A DNA stretch of 45,524 bases. Origin: a virus. The notes under the pieces were generated by a model, which saw only the letters and a program-made list of their open reading frames with translations, searched no databases and was not told where the DNA came from. This document shows positions 24,325-31,514 of the stretch, one piece after another (within the stretch, counting starts at the first letter, position 1; the number at the start of each line of letters is the position of its first letter). The stretch is from the IMG/VR virus record IMGVR_UViG_3300033145_000223, positions 1 to 45,524 of that record; one strand, 5' to 3'. A program made the position numbers and the translations under genes.

Positions 24325-24558
24325 CAAAACGAGTTTTTGTTTCAAAACGTTTTGGGCCATTCACCAAACAAGTTTTTGTTTCAAAACAGTTGAGGTCATT
24401 CACAAAATCAGATTTGATTTCAAAACCATCGACGGCAATCACTAAAACGATTTATTTCTCAAAGTCGTCGAGGCCAATCACCAAACAAGATTTCGCCTCA
24501 AAGTGATCGAGGCCATTCACTGAAACGAATTTTGTTTCAAAATGATCGAGCTAAATCA
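24325..24558. repeat. 39-bp tandem repeat array, block 2 (6 units)
   Basis: Six further units of the same repeat, followed by part of a seventh. They are separated from block 1 by about 90 bases that break the period and the frame. The later copies diverge more (for example CTCAAAG in place of TTCAAAA), suggesting the array is decaying towards 24.6 kb. Confidence 0.8.
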
Positions 24559-24599
24559 CCAAAACGAGGTCAAAAAAGATATGCCTATCTTCATACTTC

Positions 24600-24950
24600 A
24601 AACAAAATAGGTGTTCTGTTCCTACATCATAGATGTAGTAACCATGCGGCTTTCGGGGGTGCAGCCACCACCTTCCCCGCCACCAGTATACGTTCCAGCT
24701 TTTACGCGACAGGTTTTTATTTTAACAGAAACGTGGTCAAGTTACGCTTCGCAAGTCGTTGGTATATAGGCGATTGCGAAGCGTGCGGAAACAAGGTGGC
24801 AATATCCATGAATATCTCTACCTAAACAAGATTGGACTGAAAAATAAATCCTGTCGCCTGCAAGCTGGAAACCATGTGGCAGTAGGTCTTACTGGTAGGT
24901 GTTGGCATCCTTTCCGCCCTGCGTCTATATCGTTGTGGTAGGCGTCTTAT
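24600..24950. repeat. two copies of the dispersed degenerate element, in opposite orientations
   Basis: A plus-oriented copy around 24625-24735 contains TATACGTTCCAGC followed by CGCGACAGG and a T-rich stretch. A minus-oriented copy at about 24838-24945 contains the same words on the other strand (TTTCCAGCTTGCAGGCGACAG then GATTTATTTTTC would run beyond one motif; key words are CCAGC, CGACAGG, GATTTATTT). The same element recurs many times at 36.3-38.5 kb. No gene is seen in this stretch. Confidence 0.65.
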
Positions 24951-25135
24951 TCCCATTTATCCCACTTCTTCGCCGTGTCGCGTGCGACCTCAAGGGCTTG
25001 CACGAGGTCGAACACGTCCCCTCTGGGCACATCCCACTCGATGGACAGATATATCAATTTCACGCGCCTGGAGTGGTAATTTGGCTCGTTGTTCATCACC
25101 GAGATCACCGCGAGGGCCTTCTGCTTGAGGGTCAT
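24947..25135 (-). CDS. small unknown protein
   Basis: 62 residues, ATG 25135 behind AAGGAGG and overlapping the previous stop. It contains YHSRRVKLIYLSIEWDVPRG, then a helix DLVQALEVARDTAKKWDKW. It is the last gene of the early operon before the repeat region. No family recognised. Confidence 0.55.
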   Translation of the reverse strand: MTLKQKALAVISVMNNEPNYHSRRVKLIYLSIEWDVPRGDVFDLVQALEVARDTAKKWDKWE

Positions 25136-25305
25136 TTGGCCTCCTTGTCTATGCGACGGAGTAGCATAAAAGCATTTGTTAATTCATACTCAAGCAATAA
25201 ATACCCTTGAGTGGATTCATCAGGAAAATACGCATGGGCAGAGTTGTAAAGTTTTCTTAATGCCCGTTCTAATTCTACGCACCTGGTTTCTGCGTCTGCT
25301 TTCAT
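25132..25305 (-). CDS. small helical protein
   Basis: 57 residues, ATG 25305 with a GGAGGCGTG-type site; starts and ends overlap its neighbours (TGATG and ATGA). The sequence is almost wholly helical with alternating charge (CVELERALRKLYNSA), possibly a coiled coil. Function unknown. Confidence 0.55.
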   Translation of the reverse strand: MKADAETRCVELERALRKLYNSAHAYFPDESTQGYLLLEYELTNAFMLLRRIDKEAK

Positions 25306-26546
25306 CACGCCTCCTCCTTGAACTCGGCTATCTTGGCTGCGAGGATGTCGAGGTGAGCTTCTGGCATCATGTCAAGTATGGTCTCAAGGTCTTGCCCTTC
25401 AGGAAAGACGAGTTCCAGCGTCTCCTCGATCCACCCGAGCGCCTTGTACTCCTCCCCGTAAATCGCGTCGAGCGAGTTCTTGATGTCGAGCCGCTTGTCG
25501 GCCAGCGCGTCGGCTGTCGTGTTGTCGGGCGCGGCCTGCTTCTTCTCCCACGATTTCTCAAGGCGGTCTATGAGCGACTGTGCTTCCTCGATTGTCAATT
25601 CTGACAGCTTCGATTTCTTGTAATAACCCTTGATGCCCTTGTCGCGCTCTGATGCCTTGATGCCGATTTTCTTGCACAGGGAAGTGACGTTCGTTGTCTG
25701 CTCTTTGGTGATGCCCTGTGGCTCGCCCTTCATCGTGTTGAAGTCGAAATCATCGTCCTTTGCTGCCTCGATCTTGACACCGGACTTCTTGGCCTCGACC
25801 TCAAACCAATCCTCCGGTCCGCTCATGCCGTCGTCAAGGGACGAATAGATGCCTTTGAGGTTAATCACCTGTGCCGGCGAGATTGTCTCGATACGACGCC
25901 CGATATACCCCTCGATCATCTTCTTTGTGACTCCGAGCTTCTCGAATCCTTTAAGCATGTACTGGATGCCCTCGGGGCTGCAATCCGCGTTTGCCCGTAT
26001 GGTCTTCTCACACTCCTTGACCGCGGACTCTATGATGTCTCCGGGGATGATTGCCAAGATGCAGGCGCGGAGGCGGCGTGCTCCCATGTTAGCGACAAGT
26101 TCGTATTTATCGCGTGGATCGGTAAGGGCGTATCCCCCACTCTTTGTAGACCGCCAGTGCGGGACCGTGAACGTCTTTTCGCACTTGGTGTTCGTCTCAA
26201 GATCGTGAGCGTAAGTACAGACCACGGACCCGGTTTTCGTGTTCTCGATTTCCCGGACTCCGAACTGGATATTTCCCCAATTTTGGGCGATACATTCCGC
26301 AAGGCGGATCGACGGGCCTGTGACATCCTTCTTGCCCTTCGGGTAAATGTAGGTTGCAGACATGGCCAATCCGGGACGCTGACAGGCAGTCATAATCCTG
26401 TCGGTCGCCTTGATCGTATTTCGCGGGAACTGGCTTGCGATGACAAGCGCGGCCTGCGTCTCTGCGATTGCGCGGGAGGCGTCCGTGTGGGCAAGCGTCC
26501 CGACCTCCTGTGATTTCTGCGCTGCAAGTGCCTTGTTTTCGTTCAT
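25305..26546 (-). CDS. probable single-strand annealing / recombination protein
   Basis: 413 residues, ATG 26546 behind AAGGAG, overlapping the exonuclease stop by ATGA. The N-terminal ~200 residues carry a pattern common in phage recombination modules: MTACQRPGLAMSATYIYPKG, then GPSIRLAECIAQNWGN, a KTFTVPHWR strand and DPRDKYELVANMGARRLRAC. The rest is charged and helical. Proteins of this kind are regularly paired with the exonuclease next to them and are taken as annealing factors that act with resected ends. I recognise the pattern but cannot place it in Erf, RecT or Sak with certainty. Confidence 0.6.
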   Translation of the reverse strand: MNENKALAAQKSQEVGTLAHTDASRAIAETQAALVIASQFPRNTIKATDRIMTACQRPGLAMSATYIYPKGKKDVTGPSIRLAECIAQNWGNIQFGVREIENTKTGSVVCTYAHDLETNTKCEKTFTVPHWRSTKSGGYALTDPRDKYELVANMGARRLRACILAIIPGDIIESAVKECEKTIRANADCSPEGIQYMLKGFEKLGVTKKMIEGYIGRRIETISPAQVINLKGIYSSLDDGMSGPEDWFEVEAKKSGVKIEAAKDDDFDFNTMKGEPQGITKEQTTNVTSLCKKIGIKASERDKGIKGYYKKSKLSELTIEEAQSLIDRLEKSWEKKQAAPDNTTADALADKRLDIKNSLDAIYGEEYKALGWIEETLELVFPEGQDLETILDMMPEAHLDILAAKIAEFKEEA

Positions 26547-27370
26547 GGTTTTCTCCTTAAAAGTTCCATCGTCCGTATTTCCTCGTAGCCCGTGGGATAC
26601 ACCCCGCGGGCATCACATTCCATGATTCTGATTATCGCGTCCTCGTTCTCCATACGTGCGGTCTCAAGGTCGTACAAGTGGACTTCCCATACCCCGACCG
26701 TGTACGGCGGTTTCTTCTCCTGGAAGATACACAATACCCGGTCGATCTCCCTGCCACGGGGAAGCGCGTTATTGAGCACCGACTTGTAGAATGAAAACGA
26801 GTTGACGTACTTCAGCTTCTTGGCATCCGAGAAAAACCACTTGATGTCCTTGCATGTCTTATAGTCGATAAGCACATTACACGGCTCACCGTTCCACAGC
26901 AGGCCGAAGTGGAGCCAGTCCACCTTGACCTGGCAGGGGTAATCACAGTACGTTGCGCGGGCGACAAGCTCGGGGAAGCCGGATTTCAGGAGGATCGGGG
27001 CGACGGGGTGACGTTGAAGCTCGCCGTCCATACTGCGAATCATGCTGTCCGTCTTTTCATCGAGGACAATCAGTCCGCGCTTCTCGACATCGAATCTCCA
27101 CTCCTTTCCCTTTACTGTCCTGCCGTCGAGATTGTTGACAGCATACCGGTCGTGATAGACATCGCTGCCTTCCAGAATCAGCGCGTGTGCCGCTGTGCCG
27201 TCACGCCACGCCTTTTTTTCCTCCCTCTCGATCTCCCCCGCGCGTTGCTTCTGAAACTTGCGTGGATTGTCGAGGAAGGTCTTGAGCAAGGTGGAGGTCA
27301 GATAATCTTTGTCACGCGCTCGATACACCTCTTGAGATTCGACGGTCAGGTTAAGGTCTTGCGATGTCAT
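26543..27370 (-). CDS. RecE-like PD-(D/E)XK exonuclease (exodeoxyribonuclease 8 type)
   Basis: 275 residues from ATG 27370 behind AAGGAG. The sequence has the order of this family: YLTSTLLKTFLDNPRKF, GTAAHALILEGSDVYHDRY, then KVDWLHFGL and the active-site strand CNVLIDYKTCKD (Asp and Lys of the PD-(D/E)XK core), and a conserved Y.NSFSFYKSVL helix. It would digest duplex ends 5' to 3' to expose strands for the neighbouring annealing protein. It may also take part in processing concatemers. Confidence 0.8.
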   Translation of the reverse strand: MTSQDLNLTVESQEVYRARDKDYLTSTLLKTFLDNPRKFQKQRAGEIEREEKKAWRDGTAAHALILEGSDVYHDRYAVNNLDGRTVKGKEWRFDVEKRGLIVLDEKTDSMIRSMDGELQRHPVAPILLKSGFPELVARATYCDYPCQVKVDWLHFGLLWNGEPCNVLIDYKTCKDIKWFFSDAKKLKYVNSFSFYKSVLNNALPRGREIDRVLCIFQEKKPPYTVGVWEVHLYDLETARMENEDAIIRIMECDARGVYPTGYEEIRTMELLRRKP

Positions 27371-27558
27371 TGTTTCTCCTTCCACTCAAGATACTCCTCG
27401 CAGAAGTGCGTGGCCGTGCATGGGCCGCCTAACATGCCGAGGCATCCGTAGCAGGGGGAGTCCTGTGGTATCTCGTCATCGTCTGTGAGGTCGTAGGTGT
27501 CCAGCGGTTCGTCGCTGATGCCCTCGCGATTCATCCATTCAGGGCGTGAGTTAGCCAT
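27367..27558 (-). CDS. small cysteine-rich protein
   Basis: 63 residues; ATG 27558 behind GGAGGAGAACG. A C-terminal group CYGCLGMLGGPC followed by HFCEEY may hold one metal ion; the first half is acidic (DTYDLTDDDEI). It overlaps the upstream small gene and the exonuclease start. Function unknown. Confidence 0.55.
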   Translation of the reverse strand: MANSRPEWMNREGISDEPLDTYDLTDDDEIPQDSPCYGCLGMLGGPCTATHFCEEYLEWKEKQ

Positions 27559-27667
27559 CGTTCTCCTCCGGCCATCTGTAAGCGCGAATTTTCCGACTCA
27601 CAGGATACCATGCTTGAAAATCAGGAATCCATATCCACCAAATGCCGACGTGAAATTTATATTTCAT
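27551..27667 (-). CDS. 38-residue aromatic-rich protein
   Basis: ATG 27667 follows a strong GGAGGAGAACG site, and the stop lies within the start of the next gene. The peptide is rich in Trp and Tyr (FHVGIWWIWIPDFQAWYP). It may insert in the membrane interface or be a small adaptor. Coupled junctions on both sides make it likely to be translated. Confidence 0.5.
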   Translation of the reverse strand: MKYKFHVGIWWIWIPDFQAWYPVSRKIRAYRWPEENDG

Positions 27668-27965
27668 CGTTCTCCTCCTCATAATCACTCAAATCAGGAT
27701 TGTCTATCTGTGCTTTGTAATGTTTCTTTTTCCACGCATTGTATTTATTTCGCACAGTCTCAACTTCAGCACGAATAGGTATTATGCAACCCTCGATGAA
27801 GTCTATTGTGTCGATAAGTCTATCCCAATTTGCATCGTCTTTTTCCCAAAGCTGTTCCAGTCGTAGGAGTTCTTTGCGGAGTTTCTTACACCAACCCTCA
27901 AATGTTATGTGTTTGATGGCGTCATTTCCCATATTCACATATTCAGGGTCTTTAGGTATTACCAT
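27657..27965 (-). CDS. unknown helical protein
   Basis: 102 residues from ATG 27965 behind GGAGGAGAACG. Charged helices (FEGWCKKLRKELLRLEQLWE and EVETVRNKYNAWKKKH) suggest a helical bundle. Ends with an acidic tail. Function not recognised. Confidence 0.55.
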   Translation of the reverse strand: MVIPKDPEYVNMGNDAIKHITFEGWCKKLRKELLRLEQLWEKDDANWDRLIDTIDFIEGCIIPIRAEVETVRNKYNAWKKKHYKAQIDNPDLSDYEEENDEI

Positions 27966-28248
27966 CGTTCTCCTCCTCTCGCGTGTCGGGAAGTCGGGTG
28001 GCTCTCTTGACAAGTGAATCGTAATCAATTGCCACAGAGAGTTCATCGCCTAATCCCATTTTACCAAGCACACTTCTCATTCGCTGTGCATACTCCTGTA
28101 TTTCACGGAAATAGTAATACTCCAGCCGAGCATACTCGCACGCCTTTTTACCTGCATATATACCTTGATTATTGACGTAGCTTTGCCAGTCATAATAACC
28201 TTCCGGGGATGCAGGACGATGGGCGTATTTGTCAATGACATCACTCAT
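27952..28248 (-). CDS. unknown protein
   Basis: 98 residues, ATG 28248 behind GGAGGGGGAG. It opens with a phrase seen in several small phage proteins (RPASPEGYYDWQSYV) and has a Tyr-rich helix CEYARLEYYYFREIQEYAQR. A related phrase, PEPPEGYKSWLDYC, occurs in the 28753-29514 product, so the two share a short N-terminal module. Confidence 0.55.
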   Translation of the reverse strand: MSDVIDKYAHRPASPEGYYDWQSYVNNQGIYAGKKACEYARLEYYYFREIQEYAQRMRSVLGKMGLGDELSVAIDYDSLVKRATRLPDTREEENDGNT

Positions 28249-28558
28249 CTCCCCCTCCTTCCTCCCGCGCTATCTCGTCGAGTAAAGATTGGCCACGCGA
28301 AACTGTTGCACGATGACTATCAGGGTGTAATGCTGATACTACCGTTAAGAAAATCTCGGCCAGTGCCTTCAATTTCTCGTGGTAATTCACGGCGGTCACG
28401 ATGTCAATAGCATCTTCTTTCCTCTCCACCTTACATATAGTTCGCGTGTTTATCGGAGGATGGGTCGAAGTCGATATACTGTACTCGTCATTAAGCAGCG
28501 ATTGCCATACACCCCACGGTCTCTCCGCCGCCTTGCTCGCCTCGTTAGGTTTTGTCAC
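28241..28558 (-). CDS. unknown protein
   Basis: 105 residues; GTG 28558 is chosen because GGAGAGTCCC stands before it, as before the neighbouring GTG gene. It has one long helix (NYHEKLKALAEIFLTVVSAL) and a C-terminal helix ending in an acidic Gly-rich tail. Function not recognised. Confidence 0.5.
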   Translation of the reverse strand: MTKPNEASKAAERPWGVWQSLLNDEYSISTSTHPPINTRTICKVERKEDAIDIVTAVNYHEKLKALAEIFLTVVSALHPDSHRATVSRGQSLLDEIAREEGGGDE

Positions 28559-28772
28559 GGGACTCTCCTTCCTTCGCACTCCACCGCTCCAGCCATTTAG
28601 TCGAGGCGGTACTTATCATTCTAATATAGTGTTGTGGGTATATACGACAGCTAACATCACTGTTAAGCGCGTCGTATATGTCAGACATCACGTCAGCTAT
28701 GTCCGCATGAACTTCAGCGTCACCACGCACAATGATACTGCCGTTGATAATTTCAGTTTTCGGGAGTTTCAC
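28545..28772 (-). CDS. unknown protein
   Basis: 75 residues from GTG 28772 behind GGAGATTCCC. An N-terminal beta hairpin (KTEIINGSIIVRGD) precedes a helix with ADIADVMSDIYDAL. It overlaps both neighbours. No known family. Confidence 0.5.
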   Translation of the reverse strand: MKLPKTEIINGSIIVRGDAEVHADIADVMSDIYDALNSDVSCRIYPQHYIRMISTASTKWLERWSAKEGESRDKT

Positions 28773-29514
28773 GGGAATCTCCTTCCTTTTCGAGGGTGTC
28801 GAAGCGGGACATAAGTTTAAGCCACCTATTATTATCCCAGCGTACTACAGCATCGAATTCAATTTTTCCGATTGCCTTCCTCGCCTCTTTCGCCCACTCC
28901 TTGTATGCGCGGAGGCGGGTGAGTTCAGACTCATTGTCTTGAATTTGCTCTAATGCAAATTTAGCTGATATTGCGACAGCCGCTTTGTGTCCACCCAATC
29001 TCTCCTTCAGCCGCGCAACCTCCTCCTGCAATTCCACAGCCATATCACACTCGCGACATCGCGCGGCCTCGGATATTGTGAGTAGGTTTTTCAAGTCGGT
29101 GATTTCCTCGCGAAGTGTGGCGAGTTGCCCGCACTCGACTGTGGTACACCCGCCAACCTTGTCTTTACACTCAAAGCAATTCACCACACGATCTTCCTCA
29201 TTGATAATGCAGATATTTGAAATCATGCAGGCAGAGCACTGTTTCAACACTGCTATCTCCGCGTCCTTCTCGGCAAGCTCGGCGCGGGCATGCTTACACG
29301 CTATCATATATCTTTCGACGGCTCTTGAATTTACTGTATCAAGAGTTCTTACACAGTAATCCAGCCAACTCTTATACCCCTCCGGCGGTTCCGGCACTTC
29401 CGGTCTATCGAATGGCACTTCATTCATAGGGTCATCGCCATCAGGCTGCTCCGCATAGTGAGTGACTCTCGCCTCGATGTTTGAGTTTTCCGGCACTTCC
29501 GGTCTATCGGACAT
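28753..29514 (-). CDS. coiled-coil protein with cysteine pairs
   Basis: 253 residues from ATG 29514 behind GAGG. A short repeat RPEVPE occurs at the start and near residue 37. The body is a coiled coil (ELAEKDAEIAVLKQ, LREEITDLKNLL, AVELQEEVARLKERL) broken by CSAC, CFEC and CREC cysteine pairs that could bind zinc. A structural or adaptor role is possible; function unknown. Confidence 0.6.
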   Translation of the reverse strand: MSDRPEVPENSNIEARVTHYAEQPDGDDPMNEVPFDRPEVPEPPEGYKSWLDYCVRTLDTVNSRAVERYMIACKHARAELAEKDAEIAVLKQCSACMISNICIINEEDRVVNCFECKDKVGGCTTVECGQLATLREEITDLKNLLTISEAARCRECDMAVELQEEVARLKERLGGHKAAVAISAKFALEQIQDNESELTRLRAYKEWAKEARKAIGKIEFDAVVRWDNNRWLKLMSRFDTLEKEGDSRETPEN

Positions 29515-29806
29515 CGGTGACCTCGCTTTCCGTGTCCTTCGGGCGGATGATGGTGAGGATTTCACCAAGCCCCTCGTTGAATGATGCTCGCTTTCGTTTA
29601 CCGCTTTCCCATACATGAGGGGGTTTGCGCATCGCCTCAATCTCCTCCACCTGCATCGCGCGGGCACGCTTGACAAGGGATAGTGAACCCGCAACACCAA
29701 TACATTTCGCCCTTACATCAGCGGTTCTCACACATTGATTAAGGTAGTTTAGCTCGGCGTTTAACTCCTCCTCCAGCCAGTCCCACGCGCTCTGCTTGTC
29801 ACTCAT
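29504..29806 (-). CDS. unknown protein
   Basis: 100 residues, ATG 29806 behind AAGGGAG. The N-terminal half is helical (WLEEELNAELNYLNQCVR), followed by a Lys/Arg patch and a final helix with LGEILTIIRP. Its leader contains a strong hairpin (29827-29856). Function not recognised. Confidence 0.5.
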   Translation of the reverse strand: MSDKQSAWDWLEEELNAELNYLNQCVRTADVRAKCIGVAGSLSLVKRARAMQVEEIEAMRKPPHVWESGKRKRASFNEGLGEILTIIRPKDTESEVTDVR

Positions 29807-29826
29807 CGGTTTCTCCCTTTTTAAGT

Positions 29827-29856
29827 GGAGCCGCCCGCCGTATGACAGGCGGCTCC
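29827..29856 (-). promoter_or_regulatory. strong RNA hairpin in the leader of gene 29504-29806
   Basis: GGAGCCGCC and GGCGGCTCC form a perfect 9-bp stem with a 12-base loop, 20 bases before the start codon. No T run follows on either strand, so it is not an intrinsic terminator. RNA processing or control of translation is more likely. Confidence 0.5.
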
Positions 29857-29883
29857 CAACCGTTACACTTGCAGGATACCACT

Positions 29884-30066
29884 CTAATCTCTCATTTGCA
29901 TCACCTCCTTATCAATCCAAGCATCAGGATTCCGCACGATGTCCGCCGATAGTGCTTCCAATGTTGCGGCCCATCGCGCCTCGATATAGTTGTCGATTCC
30001 CTCGATTGCGATTGCGGCGCGGGTTGCCTTGATCTTCGCTGGTCGATAGATTGCAGGGCGGCCCAT
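29884..30066 (-). CDS. small DNA-binding-like protein (terminase-small-like N-terminus)
   Basis: 60 residues, ATG 30066 behind AGGAG, two bases after the previous stop. It begins GRPAIYRPAKIKATRAAIAI, resembling the first helices of some small terminase or HTH proteins, but is too short for one. The end of the gene contains a full AAGGAGGTGATG site followed by only a few codons. Function unknown. Confidence 0.5.
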   Translation of the reverse strand: MGRPAIYRPAKIKATRAAIAIEGIDNYIEARWAATLEALSADIVRNPDAWIDKEVMQMRD

Positions 30067-30067
30067 G

Positions 30068-30328
30068 CTACTCCTGGTCTGCGAAGATGCCGTCACGGGC
30101 TGTCAGGCGATTTACAATGATGTCAACTGCCTCAAGCAGTGTGCACTTGTTCTTGTCGAAGGATTTGATAGCCGCCGTGATAAGGATGTTCTTGAGCGGC
30201 TCGCACTTGAGGACGATACCAAACGCCTTCTCCAGTTCCTTGCGCGTCGGCACAAGCTCGACTGCCTTGTTCGGCGGGTCGGGCATTCCGTCAAGCGTCG
30301 GGGTCTCCTCGGTAGTTTTCTTTGCCAT
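30068..30328 (-). CDS. unknown protein
   Basis: 86 residues; ATG 30328 is chosen because AAGGAG lies eight bases before it. After a polar start with PTLDGMPDPPNK comes a helical domain (TRKELEKAFGIVLKC, then LLEAVDIIVNRL). No motif recognised. Confidence 0.5.
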   Translation of the reverse strand: MAKKTTEETPTLDGMPDPPNKAVELVPTRKELEKAFGIVLKCEPLKNILITAAIKSFDKNKCTLLEAVDIIVNRLTARDGIFADQE

Positions 30329-30329
30329 T

Positions 30330-30701
30330 TCATTTCTCCTTAATCTCACGCCTATTTCTCGACACCATGTCAAGGTACAGGTCTGTGAGGTCGTCTGTCG
30401 TCATTTTCTCGTATTCGCGCTTCGGGATTTCGACCTTACAACATCGGTCGATATTATCTCGGGAATCTACCTCTCTGTTTAATATTCGGATAGCCCGTTG
30501 CTTGACGATGAGATCGGCCTTCAAGTCTTTGTTCAGCGCCTTTTCAATGGCAAGGTTTTTAATCGCTGTTACCCTCCCCGTGGTAGACTTCTCAAGGTCT
30601 TTGCTTGCCTTGTTAGCGCGATTCCACAGGATGTCGCTACCGGCAAGCAGGACGAGGATAAGACCGCACAAGCCCATGATGATTATGTGTTCGGTGGTCA
30701 C
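30330..30701 (-). CDS. small membrane protein with coiled coil (spanin-like layout)
   Basis: 123 residues, one N-terminal membrane segment (about 6-24, IIIMGLCGLILVLLAGS) and a long charged helical remainder. This layout is like that of inner-membrane spanins, which span to the outer membrane in lysis. No endolysin is next to it and no lipoprotein partner is certain, so the lysis role is only possible. Confidence 0.5.
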   Translation of the reverse strand: MTTEHIIIMGLCGLILVLLAGSDILWNRANKASKDLEKSTTGRVTAIKNLAIEKALNKDLKADLIVKQRAIRILNREVDSRDNIDRCCKVEIPKREYEKMTTDDLTDLYLDMVSRNRREIKEK

Positions 30702-30706
30702 GTTAT

Positions 30707-31513
30707 TTACCTTTCATTATGTTTCACTCTCATAACACACGGCCTTGACCATGTACGCGCCAATGATTTCCAGCCGCTTGAATATTCAATATCGTCCGTA
30801 GGTGGCCTGTATAACTGCGCAAATGGCATAAATCCAAGCCCCCACACTAATTCTAATATTTCTTCAGCTTGCGCGATGCTTTGCCCGTTATACGCGCACA
30901 GAACGTAGCACCGTTTTTTGGCTCTGGGCAACCATTGTATTTTATCGGCTGCTTTTTTCAGTGAAAATAATGCCGCCGGGGTGTCGCAAGCAAACCATAA
31001 TTCGCGGATTGATCGTAATCGTTTAAGCTGTTCAATGTGCCAATCAGACAACCTGCGAGACTCAAGACCTCCACGAAAATATGCGCCTTTGCTTTGTGTG
31101 TTTAGCATAGTAATAACTTTGCGAAAGTGTGTCTTGCTTGCCGCAAGAACATTGTTGTCTTGAATGATATTCCCAGACTTGACTTCAAGTTCGCGGAAAT
31201 TTCCGCCAACGAGACAGAATGAGCAGTTGTTTGGACATCCTCGTGTGGTGATCGTGATGCCCTTTTTCAGATACCATCCGGGCGAAAATTCATTGCCTTC
31301 CCCGCCGATTGCGAGTCCTCCGATTTTCACATTAGGACAATAATCCTCGTAGACTCTCGCCAACCGTAAGCCCTCTTTTAAGTCCCACGAGAATGTCACT
31401 GACACATGGACTTCGAGGATGTCTGTCGGCATGAATAAATCCGGCTCGCCAATCTGGACATATTCGTCATCCGGCGTGTGGGATGTTCTCTGTGGGAATA
31501 CGCGGAGTATCAA
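30707..31513 (-). CDS. phage radical SAM protein
   Basis: 268 residues if translation starts at TTG 31513, which is preceded by a perfect GGGAGG and lies just after the previous stop; an ATG 21 bases further upstream has no such site. CPNNCSFC (Cys93, 97, 100) is the CxxxCxxC [4Fe-4S] motif that splits S-adenosylmethionine. LRVFPQRTS, then EVHVSVTFSWDL, GGLESRRLSDWHIEQLK and LYRPP match a group of phage and prophage radical SAM proteins with no settled function. A B12-binding domain is not evident. Roles in tRNA or DNA base modification are possible. Confidence 0.8.
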   Translation of the reverse strand: MILRVFPQRTSHTPDDEYVQIGEPDLFMPTDILEVHVSVTFSWDLKEGLRLARVYEDYCPNVKIGGLAIGGEGNEFSPGWYLKKGITITTRGCPNNCSFCLVGGNFRELEVKSGNIIQDNNVLAASKTHFRKVITMLNTQSKGAYFRGGLESRRLSDWHIEQLKRLRSIRELWFACDTPAALFSLKKAADKIQWLPRAKKRCYVLCAYNGQSIAQAEEILELVWGLGFMPFAQLYRPPTDDIEYSSGWKSLARTWSRPCVMRVKHNER

Positions 31514-31514
31514 T

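Noticed and set aside
23908-24445. Plus-strand proteins made of 13-residue repeats (FKT..AIH type)
   Set aside because: The frame stays open only because the repeat is a multiple of three. There is no ribosome binding site, the frame shifts between the two blocks, and no other gene lies on the plus strand.
24000-24558. CRISPR array suggested by regular repeats
   Set aside because: The 39-bp units are contiguous with no unique spacers, copies diverge gradually, and no cas gene is present.
28753-29700. 315-residue form of the coiled-coil protein
   Set aside because: The extra N-terminal 62 codons overlap the upstream gene and read as an Arg-rich out-of-frame shadow; ATG 29514 has a ribosome binding site.
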